64,000 nt of DNA from Saposhnikovia divaricata (taxonomy: Eukaryota; Streptophyta; Magnoliopsida; Apiales; Apiaceae). Shown piece after piece: positions 37,430 to 49,554 of the stretch. Positions within the stretch are counted from its first letter, which is position 1, and each line of letters opens with the position of its first letter. The notes beneath the pieces are model-generated. The model saw only the letters and a program-made list of their open reading frames with translations. It was not told where the DNA came from and ran no database searches. Made by a program: the position numbers and the translations under genes. Location: assembly GCA_036435485.1 (NCBI GenBank), contig CM071596.1, forward strand, positions 16,644,001 to 16,708,000, written 5' to 3'.

Positions 37430-39071
37430 TTCTGTAAAACTCATATTAAAAATTCTTACAAAACGTATGTTTAGAATAATGAATTGCGACATAACAATAT
37501 GCCGCCATCTTTTCAAATGAATCATGATTTATGATTTTGTCTAGAATTTACAAAAGTGAAGTTTTCACTATCCGTTACATTATCAGCAGCATGTTCACAA
37601 CGTGGTGGCATTCAATTCCCTATTAAAAAGCAAGACAAAATAAATGTTAAAAGAATATAAATGAAAGTTGTAGTTTCTCTCTATCAATATGCTCGGCAAG
37701 CACCAGTTTCCCGAACTTAATAAATAGTTCAGAAAATTTATAAATACGATATAAGTAGGATCTGTAAATCTAAATTAGCAGTTCAGACTCCCTTCACTAA
37801 ATTCATAATCCAGCGGAAATAAAGAAACATTATTCTCATTCATTGTAAATCATGTGTCATCATCATTATTGCGGCATTTCTAAGAATTAGCATCAAAATG
37901 AATGACACTTTTTATGCATATTGCACTCAAATACATATATGTCTCTCTATATCGATAGGCGGCATAAATAACTATTAAAGAGAGCTTCCAATTTTATTTT
38001 TTAGATTACCGTAGCCCAAGAAAAAAGATAAATCTTCTGGGAGCATGCCATCTTTTGGTACTTGGTAGGGATTCACTTGCATTAGACTTTTATAAAAGGG
38101 TTTAGGGCTATGGATAATACTTACCTCACATAATATCATCTATAATTATTAATATAAGCAACATTAATTGGTATAAAAAACAATAATTGGATATAACCTA
38201 TATGATTTCCTGTTAATATCAAACATTTCCAAAAAGGATACAACTTTTATACAATTATTAAAATTACACAATGTATAAGCCATTTAAAAAAAATTAGATG
38301 ATTAAATAGTATTTGTGATGAAACTTAAGTATAGATATTTAGAAAAGTTTAGGTCAGCGGTTAAGAGAATCACCAAAATTATTTTGAATTTTAAAAAGTA
38401 ACACAAACCGTCACCTAATCAGTTTCCGACATAGTGTAGATGCACATTTGACCAATCCACGCATTTTAAATTCATCACAAAGTTTGGTGCATACCTAACA
38501 CATAAATCGGTGAACCTTCAGTTCCACGATAATAAGCTTGTTGTCCATGTTTTGTTGTTATACATATAAATACAAATTAAAATTCTTACTTGATTAGACT
38601 CATTTAACATAGAAGTAAAATTAAGCTAACACTACAATATCGACTCAACTGTGCTTCACAAACATGGCTAAACCAAACAAGACCAAAAAAATTTGATTAC
38701 ATTAAAAATATATGGAGTGAAATTGATAGCTATACATAAAAGAGAGAGAGAAATTACTAAAGAAGTGAAGAGATGCATATGTAAGTCATTATGCCTGGCT
38801 TTGTGCATAATCGGCAGAGCAGCCAGAAACAAAAAATTCTCCAAGGCATCAAAAACAGCTACGGGAGTGGTGCGACAATCCCTGCCTTGGTGCATGACTG
38901 AGCTCGGTACTGGCTACTAAAATTTTATAGAAAATTTCAGTCTTTAACTTGTGCTGGTAGCTGCTAATATTAAACTTGTCAGGGGATCTTAATAGTACAA
39001 CCAGGTTTTTTCTCAAAATGTTTGGTTAAAGACCTGAAAAGCAAAAAAGTAGTAACCGGGGGCGTAGCAGT
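37430..39071. other. Helitron C interior, left of the Copia element
   Basis: AT-rich. A minus-strand open stretch at about 38780-38900 reads DALENFLFLAALPIM and could be part of a captured exon, but I do not recognise it and no clear splice borders are visible. Nothing else supportable. Confidence 0.4.
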
Positions 39072-39510
39072 TGAGAGAATTATGGACACTCTCAAAACTG
39101 TAGTAGACACACTAACTACAGGCCCAAGATCAGACTTTAAGAACTGGGCAGAAAACTGCACTTAAAACACATACAACACTGCTGGTTTACACAAGAGAGA
39201 GCAGGGATTTTACTTAAGAACAATCTGATTTTTTTAACTCTAACTTGATACAAATCAGCTGAGTACATTTTATAGTAGTAGTAGAATATTCTAGATGATA
39301 TTAGATGCAGAAAAAGTACAAGAACTTTCTAGTACATGAAATGCATAAAAGTACTGGAACTTTCTAGACAATGAACCTTCTAGTGCATGAGCCATGAATG
39401 CATAATTAACTCCTTAATTTATTCTAGAACCTTCAGGATTTAATTATTCTAGAACCTTCCGGACTTAATTATTCTAGAACCTTCCGGAAGTTCTGCACAA
39501 TCTTTCAACA
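39072..39510 (-). repeat. 3' LTR of the Copia element
   Basis: 439 bp. Minus strand begins TGTTGAAAGATTG and ends CTCTCA. It contains short repeats of attctagaaccttccgg. Confidence 0.85.
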
Positions 39511-40176
39511 CTCCCCCTTTGTGCGAACTTCGGATACCAAGCCAAGTTGTGCTCTAAGAAACTCAAACTTCGCCTTACGTAATGCCTTCGTAAATATATC
39601 AGCAAGTTGTTCTTTTGTATCAACTTTGATGAAGTCAATCTCTTCTTGCAGCACTTTCTCCTGTATAAAATGATAGTGCACTTCAATGTGTTTAGTTCTT
39701 GCGTGAAAAACAGGATTTGAGGCTAGGCGAATCGAACTCATATTGTCACAATATAGCTCAACCGGTTCCATTTTAGAATGAGAAATGTCCTTGATCAGTC
39801 TCGTTAACCATACACACTCTTGTGCAGCGAGTGTAGCAGCATTATACTCTGCCTCTGTACCTGATAATGCTACAGTTGCTTGCTTCTTGCTACACCACGA
39901 GATAGCAGCTGAACCAAGGTCGAAAGTATAAACTGATGTAGAACGTCTTGAGGAGGGATCACCTGCCCAATCTGCATCGGTGAATCCACTAAGAAAAATC
40001 TCTGCGCCTTCTTTATACATCAGCCCATAATTCATCGTATGTTTAAGATAACGAAGGATCCTATTTGCCGCATCCAGATGTGGTTTCCTTGGCTTTTGCA
40101 TAAATTGACTAACAACTCCAACTGGAAATGAAATATCAGGTCTTGTAATTGTCAAATATATTAAGCTCCCAACCAA
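39505..40176 (-). pseudogene. Copia RNase H domain
   Basis: 223 residues with the Copia RNase H signatures FTDADWAGD, SKKQATVALSGTEAEY, LYCDNMSS and HARTKHIEV, ending in DIFTKAL. In an intact element it is the C-terminal part of the polyprotein and degrades RNA in the RNA-DNA hybrid. It is separated from the reverse transcriptase part by a stop near 40190. Confidence 0.9.
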
Positions 40177-40191
40177 AGTCCGATACGTTTT

Positions 40192-40854
40192 TCAATTCTT
40201 GAGCTCTTTCCCAACATTAGCTCTTAACTTCAAATTCTGCTCCATTGGAGTAGCTGCTGGTCTGCAATTGATCATTTTGAATTTCTCAAGAATCTTTTTA
40301 GCATACTGACCTTGAGAAACAAAAATGCCTTCCTTGCACCTTGATACCTCCAAACCGAGAAAGTGCTTTAGTTCTCCTAGATTTTTCATCTCAAACCGGA
40401 TGGCAAGTTCATCTTTCAACCTGTTTATTTCTTCCTCATCATTACCAGTTATTATCATGTCATCGACATATAATAACACAAGAACATGCACCTTCGAATC
40501 TTTCTTTATAAATAAACTCGCATCAGCACTTGAGGAAGCATAACCACAAAAGCTTAAATATTGAGCAATTTTTCCGAACCAGGCCCGCGGTGCTTGTTTG
40601 AGCCCATAAAGAGCTTTCTTGAGCCGACAAACATAACCTGGAAAATTCTTTGATTTAAACCCCAAAGGTTGCTCCATATAAATCTCCCTATCAATGTCTC
40701 CATAAAGAAATGCGTTCTTCACATCTAGTTGCCAAAGTTTCCATCCCTTTGAGGCAGCCATGGATAAAATAGCTCGAACGGACGTCATCTTTGCAACTGG
40801 ACTGAAAGTTTCTTCATAATCCTGCCCATATTTTTGAGAGAAACCACGAGCCAC
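40192..40854 (-). pseudogene. Copia reverse transcriptase domain
   Basis: Open stretch of 220 residues with ARGFSQKYGQDYEETFSPV, LDVKNAFLYGD, LYGLKQAPRAW and the catalytic YVDDMIITG. These are the diagnostic Copia RT motifs. The segment 40855-40956 continues the domain upstream to a TGA at about 40957-40959, so the polyprotein is interrupted. Confidence 0.92.
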
Positions 40855-40959
40855 AAGCCTCGCTTTGTATCGATCAATACTTCCATCAGATTTACACTTG
40901 ACTTTGTAAACCCATTTGCAAGAAATCGGCTTAACTCCTTTAGGTTTAGGAACTAAATC

Positions 40960-41604
40960 TCATGTCTCATTCTTATGAAGTGCTGATATTTCTTCCTCCA
41001 TAGCAGCTTCCCAATTTTGATTGCCTTTAGCCTCTTCATACGTCGATGGTTCAGATTCATCAAATGGGCCAGCAAAGAAACATTCTGTTATTTTATCATA
41101 ATCAGCTCCTATAGTGTAGTCCTTGTATCTTTCATTCCTCTTGCGTGCTCTTTGTGATCTTCGAGGCGGCTGATCACTTTCTTGAGTTCCATCATTTTCT
41201 TCATTTTCTTCATGAATTGACTCACTTTCACTAGCAGAATCATCGTGGGCTGTAGTTGGACTTGAAGGATTTGATTTATCAATGACGTCTTCATTTTCAT
41301 TGTTTGAAGGATCTGGAATATGTGTTAGTATAGGCTGCACATAATAGGACGATGTTTCATCAAAGACAACATCTCTTGATGTCACAACTTTGAGTGTGCC
41401 GGGATCCATACATCGCCATCCTTTTCTATTAGGATCGTAGCCAATAAACACGCATTTCTTTGCCTTCGCATCCATTTTAGCACGCAGCTGATCAGAAACA
41501 TGGACATAGCATGTAGAGCCAAAGATTCTAAAATATGAAACCGAGGGTTTCTCCTTGTAGAGAAGTTCATAGGGAGTTTTCATGTTAATAACTTTTGAGG
41601 GCAA
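40960..41604 (-). pseudogene. Copia integrase C-terminal part and linker to RT
   Basis: Open stretch with TPYELLYKEKPSVSYFRIFG and KKCVFIGYDPNRKGW (the conserved post-catalytic integrase region), then an acidic serine-rich linker and DQPPRRSQRARK before the RT. It ends at a TGA after HKNET. Confidence 0.88.
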
Positions 41605-41628
41605 TCTGTTTATTACATGACAAGCACA

Positions 41629-43794
41629 TCACATAGCTTCTGCCCATAGCTCTTGAGGAAGACTTTTAGCATGCATCCAACTTCTACTTACCTCTTGTAA
41701 GTGCCTTAATTTTCGTTTAGCAACTCCATTTTGCTGCGATGTTCTTGGACATGTCAATTGTCTTCTTATTCCATGCCTTTCACAAAAATCAGCAAACTCG
41801 TTGGATGTAAATTCCCCTCCATTATCAGTTCGCAAGCACTTGATCCTTCTTCGAAGCTCCCCCTCAATCTTCCTCTTGAATTGCTTGAAGATTGAGAATG
41901 TGTCAGACTTCTCTTTCATGAAAAACACCCAAGAAAACCTCGTATAATCGTCGACAATGACAAGCATATAGTGAAGGCCACTATAACTTGCTGCATTGCT
42001 TGTTAATAAATCAGAATGGATCAGCTGCAAAGGTTTTGTACTTCTAATCGAAGATTTTCCAAACGGAAGACGATGTGCTTTTCCATATTGGCATCCTTCA
42101 CAAACAACTTCATGATGAAACCTTCCCAACTTAGGCAGCCCGTTAACAATATCATTTGCTAAAATAATTTTTAGCTTCTCATAGCTCACATGTGCCAAAC
42201 GAGCATGCCACAATGATGCTTTATCTTGTTTACTTGTTTTCTCCACAAAAGCTTCATTTGCCGACAAAACATAAAGAGATTTGACTCTATTCCCTTTCAG
42301 CACCGTATTAGCGTCAATGCTTTTGATATTTTCCAAAATTTTGAAATCATTTGGACCAAATAAAACATATCGACCAGAATTTGTAAGTTGAGAGACAGAG
42401 ATCAGATTTTTAGTCATACCAGGAACATGGTATACACTGGTCAGATTTACAGGTCCTTTTGCTGCCTTCACCTTGACATTTCCTTCGGTCTTGACAGGAT
42501 GAATGGAGTTGTCCGCTATCACGATTGCTTTATCTCCCGTGTATTCCTTCTGTGATGAAAGTAAGGAACCATTTCCGGTTAAATGATGAGAACATCCGGA
42601 ATCAATGATCCAGTCTTTTGTATAATCAATAGTCGCAAGTCCATCTTCTAAAACACCTCCATCAATAGAAGTTAGTGCAGATTCCTCTACAGAACATTGC
42701 ATATCTATTGTCTCCGTTGAAAGGCAGGTTCCCCAATCAGCAGAAATTTCATCCTTATTTTGAGAAATACTTGCATTTCCTTCTACGAGTCTTGATTTGC
42801 AAAACTTCTTTATATGTCCAGGTTTGCCACACCTGTTACATATTATATTCTTCCTGGCCTCATATTGCGAATTTTCAGTATTAGTCTCTTTTTGATTGAA
42901 ATTCCTCCCTGACCAGCTTCCGCGATCATTTGAACTTTTCAGCCTCCATTGCTCTCCCCTACTGGAACTCGTTCTTTTCCAATCAGCTGATCCTTTTGGA
43001 TTATTTCTGTTCCAGCTTTGGTAATTGTTATGCCTTCGTTTTCCAGCGAACAATGCTTCATCTTTTTCAGAAATTGAAGCTTTTGCCATTTGCATAGCTA
43101 AAGCTTCTTGATTAGTAAGTAGATTCTCCAACTCCACGATGCTAGGCTGATTTGCCCGTCCTTGAATGGATGTCAAGAATGGGGTGTACTCCCTTTTTAT
43201 GCCACGAATAAGATATCTGCGCATTCGTGCTTCCTTGATAGGCTCATCAGGATCTAGTTCTGAAATTTCAGCACACAAGCTCTTTATCTTCTGAAAATAT
43301 TGAGCAATTGACATGCTCCCTTGATTTGTATTTGCCAACTCGTTCTCCAGGAATTGAAGTCTGGCCGTGTTCTTCTTTGTGAAAAGCTTCTCAAGTGTAT
43401 CCCATACGTCCTTTGGTGACTCCTTGTCTCGAATGTGATCAATCAAATCCTTGTGGATAGAGCCTCGCAATGCAAACAAAGCTTTCCCGTACTTAATCTT
43501 CCATTTTCTTCTTGCTTCAGAATTTTCTGGTGTATCCTGAGGCATATCAGTATCACCTCCATCAACAATATCCCAAAGATCTTGTCCTTGAAGATAAGCT
43601 TTCATGCACATCCTCCAATATTGATAGTTGTTATTTGTTAGTTTCTCCATTCCAAACTGATTCAATGCTCCACCGTTGATATCCATCTCCTGGAATACGA
43701 ACACCAGCAACAATAGCAGATTTTCTGCCTTAAACCAATTTTCTGCCTTCCTTTTTTTTCGAACAGCCTCCACTAAACACAGCAGCTGAAACAC
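41629..43794 (-). pseudogene. Copia gag, protease and integrase core
   Basis: Up to 721 residues; the gag probably starts at MDINGGALNQFG (about residue 53). Order: gag (UBN2-like), zinc knuckle CNRCGKPGHIKKFC at about 320, aspartic protease WIIDSGCSHHLTG at about 395, pre-integrase zinc region ending CEGCQYGKAHRLPF, then the integrase core with HSDL and LRTDNGGEF. The third catalytic acid is missing: QQNGVAKRK stands where the family has E before RK. The frame ends at a TGA after WAEAM, inside the integrase. Confidence 0.92.
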
Positions 43795-43795
43795 A

Positions 43796-43807
43796 GCTCT
43801 GATACCA
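43796..43807 (-). other. Copia primer-binding site
   Basis: Minus strand TGGTATCAGAGC, three bases inside the LTR; the standard plant Copia PBS complementary to initiator-methionine tRNA. Confidence 0.9.
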
Positions 43808-43810
43808 AGT

Positions 43811-44029
43811 TGAGAGAATTATGGACACTCTCAAAACTGTAGTAGACACACTAACTACAGGCCCAAGATCAGACTTTAAGAACTGGGCAGAAAACTGCAC
43901 TTAAAACACACACAACACTGCTGGTTTACACAAGAGAGAGCAGGGATTTTACTTAAGAACAATCTGATTTTTTTAACTCTAACTTGATACAAATCAGCTG
44001 AGTACATTTTATAGTAGTAGTAGAATATT
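43811..44029 (-). repeat. Truncated 5' LTR of the Copia element
   Basis: Matches 39072-39290 closely and stops abruptly after tagtagaatatt. The missing half is the U3 part, which would hold the promoter. Confidence 0.87.
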
Positions 44030-44425
44030 ACGAGTTCCAGTAGGGGAGAGCAATGGAGGCTGAAAAGTTCAAATGATCGCGGAAGCTGGTCAGGGAGGAA
44101 TTTCAATCAAAAAGAGACTAATACTGAAAATTCGTAATATGAGGCCAGGAAGAATATAATATGTAACAGGTGTGGCAAACCTGGACATATAAAGAAGTTT
44201 TGCAAATCAAGACTCGTAGAAAGAAATGCAAGTATTTCTCAAAATAAGGAGGAAATTTCTGCTGATTGGGGAACCTGCCTTTCAACGAAGACAATAGATA
44301 TGCAATGTTCTGTAGAGGAATCTGCACTAACTTCTATTGATGGAGGTGTTTTAGAAGATGGACTTGCGACTATTGATTATACAAAAGACTGGATCATTGA
44401 TTCCGGATGTTCTCATCATTTAACC
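44030..44425 (+). pseudogene. Inverted gag-protease fragment of the same Copia family
   Basis: A plus-strand stretch, opposite to the element beside it, encodes SSSRGEQW, RGSWSGRNFNQKET, CNRCGKPGHIKKFC and WIIDSGCSHHLT. It corresponds to 42570-42970 of the adjacent element but with differences: an in-frame stop after NS, E for D in NKEEIS, and K for E in STKTI. It is joined directly to the broken LTR at 44029/44030. Confidence 0.87.
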
Positions 44426-45077
44426 GTAGCCAATGTAATCAAATTTAATTTTTGACCCAAATGGAAATATATATTTTCAATGATAGGTTTTAATTTAACC
44501 CCATTAAATTGGAAAAACAAAGATTATGTAAAGATTATGTTCTTTATTTGCAGGTTCTTTAAACTCAAGGAATCTAAAAATGCAATTATGGAACCTAAAA
44601 ATATCATGATAGCGGTATCACGTTTAATCTTATAGAGAGTCTATTTTTTACAAAGAATGATATCTATACACCTTTTAAGCTAATTATATACAACACTGTC
44701 CTTGATTCATCAATTCAAAAAAGAATATTTTATACCTGTTTCAGCCATGCATGGTTGAACAGAGGAGAGGACACTGAGTGCAGCAAACATGTCACGACGC
44801 AAATGTGTCCTTGACAGCAAGACCACAGTTCACAATTCTTCAAACAATTGATTGTTTACACCGCACGTCATCTAAATCCAAGACAAAAGTTGATGAAACT
44901 TAGTATGATACAAGCATATAAATAGTACATTGCTCACCACTATTTACAATCAAATTTGCATGACAATAATAAGTTATTCTTTTCCTCTCGCGTGTTCACT
45001 TTCTACATTTTATCAAAAGCAAAACAGAAGATACTGATGTGTACAGTCCCTGATACACTAATTGTTTAAACGGTATC
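44426..45077. other. Helitron C interior between Copia and gypsy
   Basis: AT-rich. Minus strand 44885-44750 holds an exon-like open stretch (LSRTHLRRDMFAALSVLSS) before a possible donor GGTATA. Source not recognised. The gypsy target duplication gtatc is at 45073-45077. Confidence 0.35.
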
Positions 45078-45595
45078 TGTTGTGGAATAAAAACTAGGTT
45101 GAAAATATTGCGGCTAGGGTTTGTATATTTAATGCTAGGGTTCGTGAGCTTCGTGCTTTAATGGCTGCTTCTGCGTTCGAGACTTAAACGGTCCTCACAG
45201 AATGCCTACGTATCTCTGTATTAGAGAATCAAGCCAAGAAAACGTAGTTCTGAGAATGAGGGGTCAGGCCCTTTATATAGGCTGAGAAGCCTTAGAATTA
45301 TGGTAGGATTCGGAGACTTGGTGGGCAAGTCACCTCCCTGAGGAAGGTTCCAGATCAATTCCTTGTAGGAATCAGTTTCCATATCGAATTGGATGGCTTG
45401 GTGGCTAAGTCTAATGGAGATAATATCCTTATCCAACTCTTATTGCTGAGCTGTTTATTTCCCTTAATATTAATTACAAAATTAATATTAAAATAGGGAT
45501 TCTGACCTCATTAATGGGCCCCACGTTTGGACCATGCTGGGTCTAATTAGTGCAACATTAAATGTGTCTTTAGGGCTTATTTTTAGCCCATATCA
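45078..45595 (-). repeat. 3' LTR of the gypsy element
   Basis: 518 bp; minus strand starts TGATATGGGC and ends CCACAACA. No difference from 52282-52799 found by eye. Confidence 0.92.
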
Positions 45596-45948
45596 TTTGC
45601 CCCCCAACTTCTAGGAAAACTGATCAGGTTCTCGTAGAAGTTATATTTGCCTTAATCGAGACTCAGGGTCGTTTTTATCCCTTACCTGGGACTTCTTAAT
45701 TTTTCTACCCTTATATGGGAATTTTGGTTTACACTAGTGTTTCACGAGTATCGTCTTGATTGTAAAGTGTGGAGCGACCTACACATTTACGACGATTTGC
45801 CTTATTCGAGGCTTTAATTTGTGCTTGCTTTTAGCAATTTCGGCACTTTCATAGAGCTTTTATGCATTATTAGCATAAATTATTGCTCAATTTGTTAAGA
45901 AGGTATTTCTATAATCTTCCTCGTATTTTTCTGTACTTTTCCTAATAA

Positions 45949-46475
45949 TTTAGGAATTTTTATGTACCTACAGATATTTTTCGTAATTATTCCTAATAAT
46001 TTAGGAATTTTTATGTACCTACAGGTATTTTTCGTAATTTTTCCTAATAATTTAGGAATTTTTATGTACCCACGGGTATTTTTCGTAATTATTCCTAATA
46101 ATTTAGGAATTTTTATGTACCCACGGGTATTTTTCATAATTATTCCTAATAATTTAGGAATTTTTATGTACCCACAGGTATTTTTCTTAATTTTTCCTAA
46201 TAATTTAGGAATTTTTATGTACCCACGGGTATTTTTCGTAATTATTCCTAATAATTTAGGAATTTTTATGTACCCACAGGTATTTTTCTTAATTTATCCT
46301 AAAAATTTAGGAATTTTTATGTACCAACAGGTATTTTTCTAATTTATTCCTATTAATTTAGGAATTTTTATGTACCAGCAGGTATTTTTCTAAATTATTT
46401 CTAATAATTTAGGAATTTTTATGTACCAACAGGTATTTTCCTTAATTATTCCTAATAATTTAAGAATTTTTTTTT
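45949..46475. repeat. 51 bp tandem array
   Basis: About ten units of 51 bp, marked by ggaatttttatgtacc and ggtatttttcgtaatta. The unit is 17 codons, so frames stay open on both strands (plus: a 17-residue repeat with NNLGIFMY; minus: a repeat with YIKIPKLLG). The last units are degenerate and end in a run of T at 46469-46483. I see no start context or domain that supports translation. Confidence 0.87.
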
Positions 46476-47189
46476 TTTTTTTTAGCATCAGGGACCATTT
46501 TGCAAATGGCCAAAACATAGGGTACTAAACAGCAATTGACCATTTAACCATGTAATACAAGCTTGGCGGGGGTGCACCCGCGTAGAAGGCTATATCACTA
46601 CCCACGCCCAGGAGGAGTTGCCTGGGTGGCGTGGGTATACCATTGCCGTAAATACATGCCTTGTACCCGGGAAATGTTGGAAAGAATCTTTAATAATTGA
46701 TAAGATTTTTTGCTTTTACCAAATAAAAGCAATGTACCAGCTAACGTAAATGCTCTAGTTATAATATAGCTGATACATCACTATCACATTTCTTTAATAT
46801 CTGTACTCTTTAACTTGTCCAAGAGAAATTGATACCGCAAACTCCACAAGAAAATTTCTGCATAATCTGTACACAAGTAAGCTGAACTCTTAATTATTTG
46901 CTATATTGAACGTGAACCTATTGCTATGCAAGCTGAACCATGGGTGAATATTTTTCATTTTTTTTTTTTTTAACCTTCACGTTTTATATATTTTATTTTC
47001 GATAATTTTTACCAAAAATAAAGTATTGGGTCTCATGCCTCAGAAATAATTTTATAAATTATTTCCTTATTTTTTCTTGATTTAATAGGTATTTTTACCT
47101 ATTTTTTCATCATTTTTAGCCTATTCTCAGAATTTTTAAGGATTTTATTCCTTTTTTAATTTCTGAAAAATGGCTTGTCGTTCGAAGAG

Positions 47190-47800
47190 GAGCCCTGGGC
47201 GTGGGTACCCCCGCCAAGGAGACCTTCTCCTTAGGCACGCCTAGGGGGTTTGGTCTCCTGGGCGTGGGTGATCTTTGTCCCTTGAAATGCTTCCTGGGCG
47301 TGGATGCTTCCTGGGCGTGGGTACCCCCGCCAAGGAGACACTTTCCTTAGGCACGCCTAGGAAGTTTGGTCTCCTGGGCGTGGGTATACCCTTCTCTAAA
47401 GAAAATCGAGCTGGGCGTGGGTACCCCCGCCAAGGAGACACTTTCCTTAGGCACGCCTAGGAAGTTTGGTCTCCTGGGCGTGGGTATTTCATGCCTTCAA
47501 TTTTCAAAATTTATTCTGGGCGTGGGTATTCCCGCCTAGGAGATGTTTTTGCCAACCACGTTTAGGAGATATGGCTTCCTGACCGTGGGTATTTTTTCAC
47601 CCTCAATTCGTACAACCTTGGCGTGGGTACCCCCGCCAAGGAGGCACTTTGTGATACCTTGTCTTATGATTTTAAGTCTTCTTGGCGTGGGTACTTTAAT
47701 ACCCTTCATTTGTTACTCCAGCCTTGGCGTGGGTATCCCCGCCAAGGAGGCTTTATTTGATCCAACGCCTAGGAGATTTAGCTTCTTGGGCGTTGGTGTT
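47190..47800. repeat. GC-rich ~105 bp tandem array
   Basis: About six units starting near 47197, 47311, 47410, 47518, 47620 and 47723, each opening (g)ggcgtgggtaccccc gccaagg or a close variant and containing a second ggcgtgggta halfway. A partial, inverted-looking relative is at 46598-46640. The half-units gggcgtgggta and taccccgcc form local dyads. Strikingly GC-rich against the AT-rich surroundings. Confidence 0.83.
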
Positions 47801-48503
47801 CTAGGCTCCTGTCCTTTGGGCCAATTTTTATTTGTGGACCGTTTCTTTGGTTTTGTCGGGCTCTCAGCCTTATTATTTTCGAATTTTTGAGATTCCTGCA
47901 GAACCTTGAAACGACCCGTTTCTTAGCTTTCGTGACCTTCAGGGCCTTAATTCGTTTGCTGAGTCCTTGATTCGAAAACGAGAATTCATTCGTGGTTGTT
48001 GATTATCATCAACCATTCAACCTTTAACTCTCATTCTAAGATGTTGAAATGATGGAGTCCCTTAGTTTTTGCCCCCTTGCTTCGTATAGTGGGGGTCTTG
48101 CTTCTCGGTTGATCGTTCAAGAAGTTCACTTGCCGCTGAGCACTTGACTTCAAGTCTGGTGTGCCTTGGCTGGTTGTCAACCCTCTATCTTACTTCTAGG
48201 TTTCCAACCTTCTTCTCATACTTGTAGAACCTTGGCTAGGTTTTAAGTAGCCTGATGCCTCTTGTCAGGTTCGTTTGGAGGCAGACAACCTTGTTGGCCA
48301 TCAAGGCTTGAATTTTGAGATTTGAAGTTCAAGACCTCAAGTGTGGAATTGTAAAGGACTTCTTATCTCAACACTCTCATTAACAGTTTCTGTACCTTCA
48401 AGGCATTATCAAGGGGCCAACCAGTCTCAAGATGAGCTTTAGGGTCTATCCTTCAGCTTACATCAACTGGTGCTACCAATTTCAAATTGATGGTGGGGGG
48501 TCT

Positions 48504-49159
48504 TCAGGACTTGGAAGTAGACGCTCCCAGAATGTGTCTCGATCCTTGAATTGAGATAAGGCATCGACCTTTGTATTCTCCTCCCTTGGGATATACCTGG
48601 CACTCATCTAACTGGGCTATCGCAGCTTTCACAATCCTCAAGTATTTGGGCATATTCTTTTCTCTAACCTCAAACTCTCCATTGACTTGTGAGACTACCA
48701 ACTTTGAGTCTCCACAGACTTTCAGGTTCTTGACCCTCAGGGCTCTTGTCAGTCTAAGGTCGGCTATCAGAGCTTCATACTCCGCCTCGTTGTAGGTTGT
48801 TTGGAAGTCCAACTTCAAGGCATACTCGAGTGTGAACCCATCGGGGCTTTGCAGAACTTAACCTGCACCACTGGTTTTTGTTTTTGATGCCCCATGAAAA
48901 TAGAGCTTTTTGTTTTTGATGCCCCATCAAAATAGAGCATCCAATATTCCTTCTTCTCTTCCAGGGGTTTCTCACCTTGATGACCTTCCTGGTCTATTAC
49001 CTCCTGCCCCCCGACTTCTTGGTTGTCAATGGTATATTCAACCACGAAGTCAGCTAGAGCCTGGGCTTTGATGGCCATCCTAGGCTTGTACTTAACATCG
49101 AATTCTCCTAATTTGATTGCCCACTTGATGAGCCTTTCATTGGCTTTCGGGCTATGCAA
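48504..49159 (-). pseudogene. Gypsy RNase H remnant, broken
   Basis: Minus strand: NERLIKWAIKLGEFDVKYKP (end of the RT-linked RNase H) then ALADFVVEYT, YFDGASKTKSS and, in another frame, LKLDFQTTYNEAEYEALIAD ... GDSKLVVSQVNGEFEV, the archaeal-type additional RNase H of Tat-like gypsy elements. A ~36 bp direct duplication (tttttgatgccccat twice near 48880-48925), a frame change and a stop break the domain. Reverse transcriptase upstream and integrase downstream are missing. Confidence 0.82.
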
Positions 49160-49554
49160 TATGTTTCTTCAGCGGGTGTTCCATCAGGACTTCAACGTTT
49201 GTCTTTATCCAGGATCCTTCAAGGACTTAAACTCTTATCTGCTGTAACCTAACTCTACCATTCGAGGTATGCATTCGTTTGTTTTCATTCGTGTATTCTT
49301 TTATTTTCGGTACTTGGTCTTCTTTGACTCACACATCAGGTGCTTGGCACATAAATAAAATCACAATCAATGAATGGAAAACAATCTTGCATTAATAACT
49401 TGAAATGGGTTCAACCCTTACATAGAGTACTACTGTCCTACTCGGAGCAACATGCTCTGCAATGGTTTTAATGAACCTTATTTCTACTTCTACTATATAA
49501 ATATGAAGCTAAGTCCTACTAGAATAACTTAAGCCCAATCGGAGTTTTGCAAGA

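Larger units (their letters stand above)
39072..44029 (-). mobile_element. Ty1/Copia retrotransposon, decayed
   Basis: The 3' LTR is 39072-39510 (439 bp, TG...CA). A polypurine tract (aaagggggag on the minus strand) follows it at 39511-39520. The interior codes on the minus strand in the order gag, protease, integrase, reverse transcriptase, RNase H, which is the Copia order. The primer-binding site TGGTATCAGAGC (initiator-Met tRNA type) is at 43796-43807. The 5' LTR (43811-44029) keeps only about 219 bp and is replaced by an inverted fragment of the same family. Several in-frame stops make it non-autonomous. Confidence 0.93.

Noticed and set aside
45962..46342. 126-codon frame in the 51 bp array
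   Set aside because: Openness follows from a repeat unit divisible by three without stops; no start context, and the opposite strand is open too.
45949..46475. CRISPR array
   Set aside because: There are no spacers: unit follows unit directly, in a plant nuclear retroelement.
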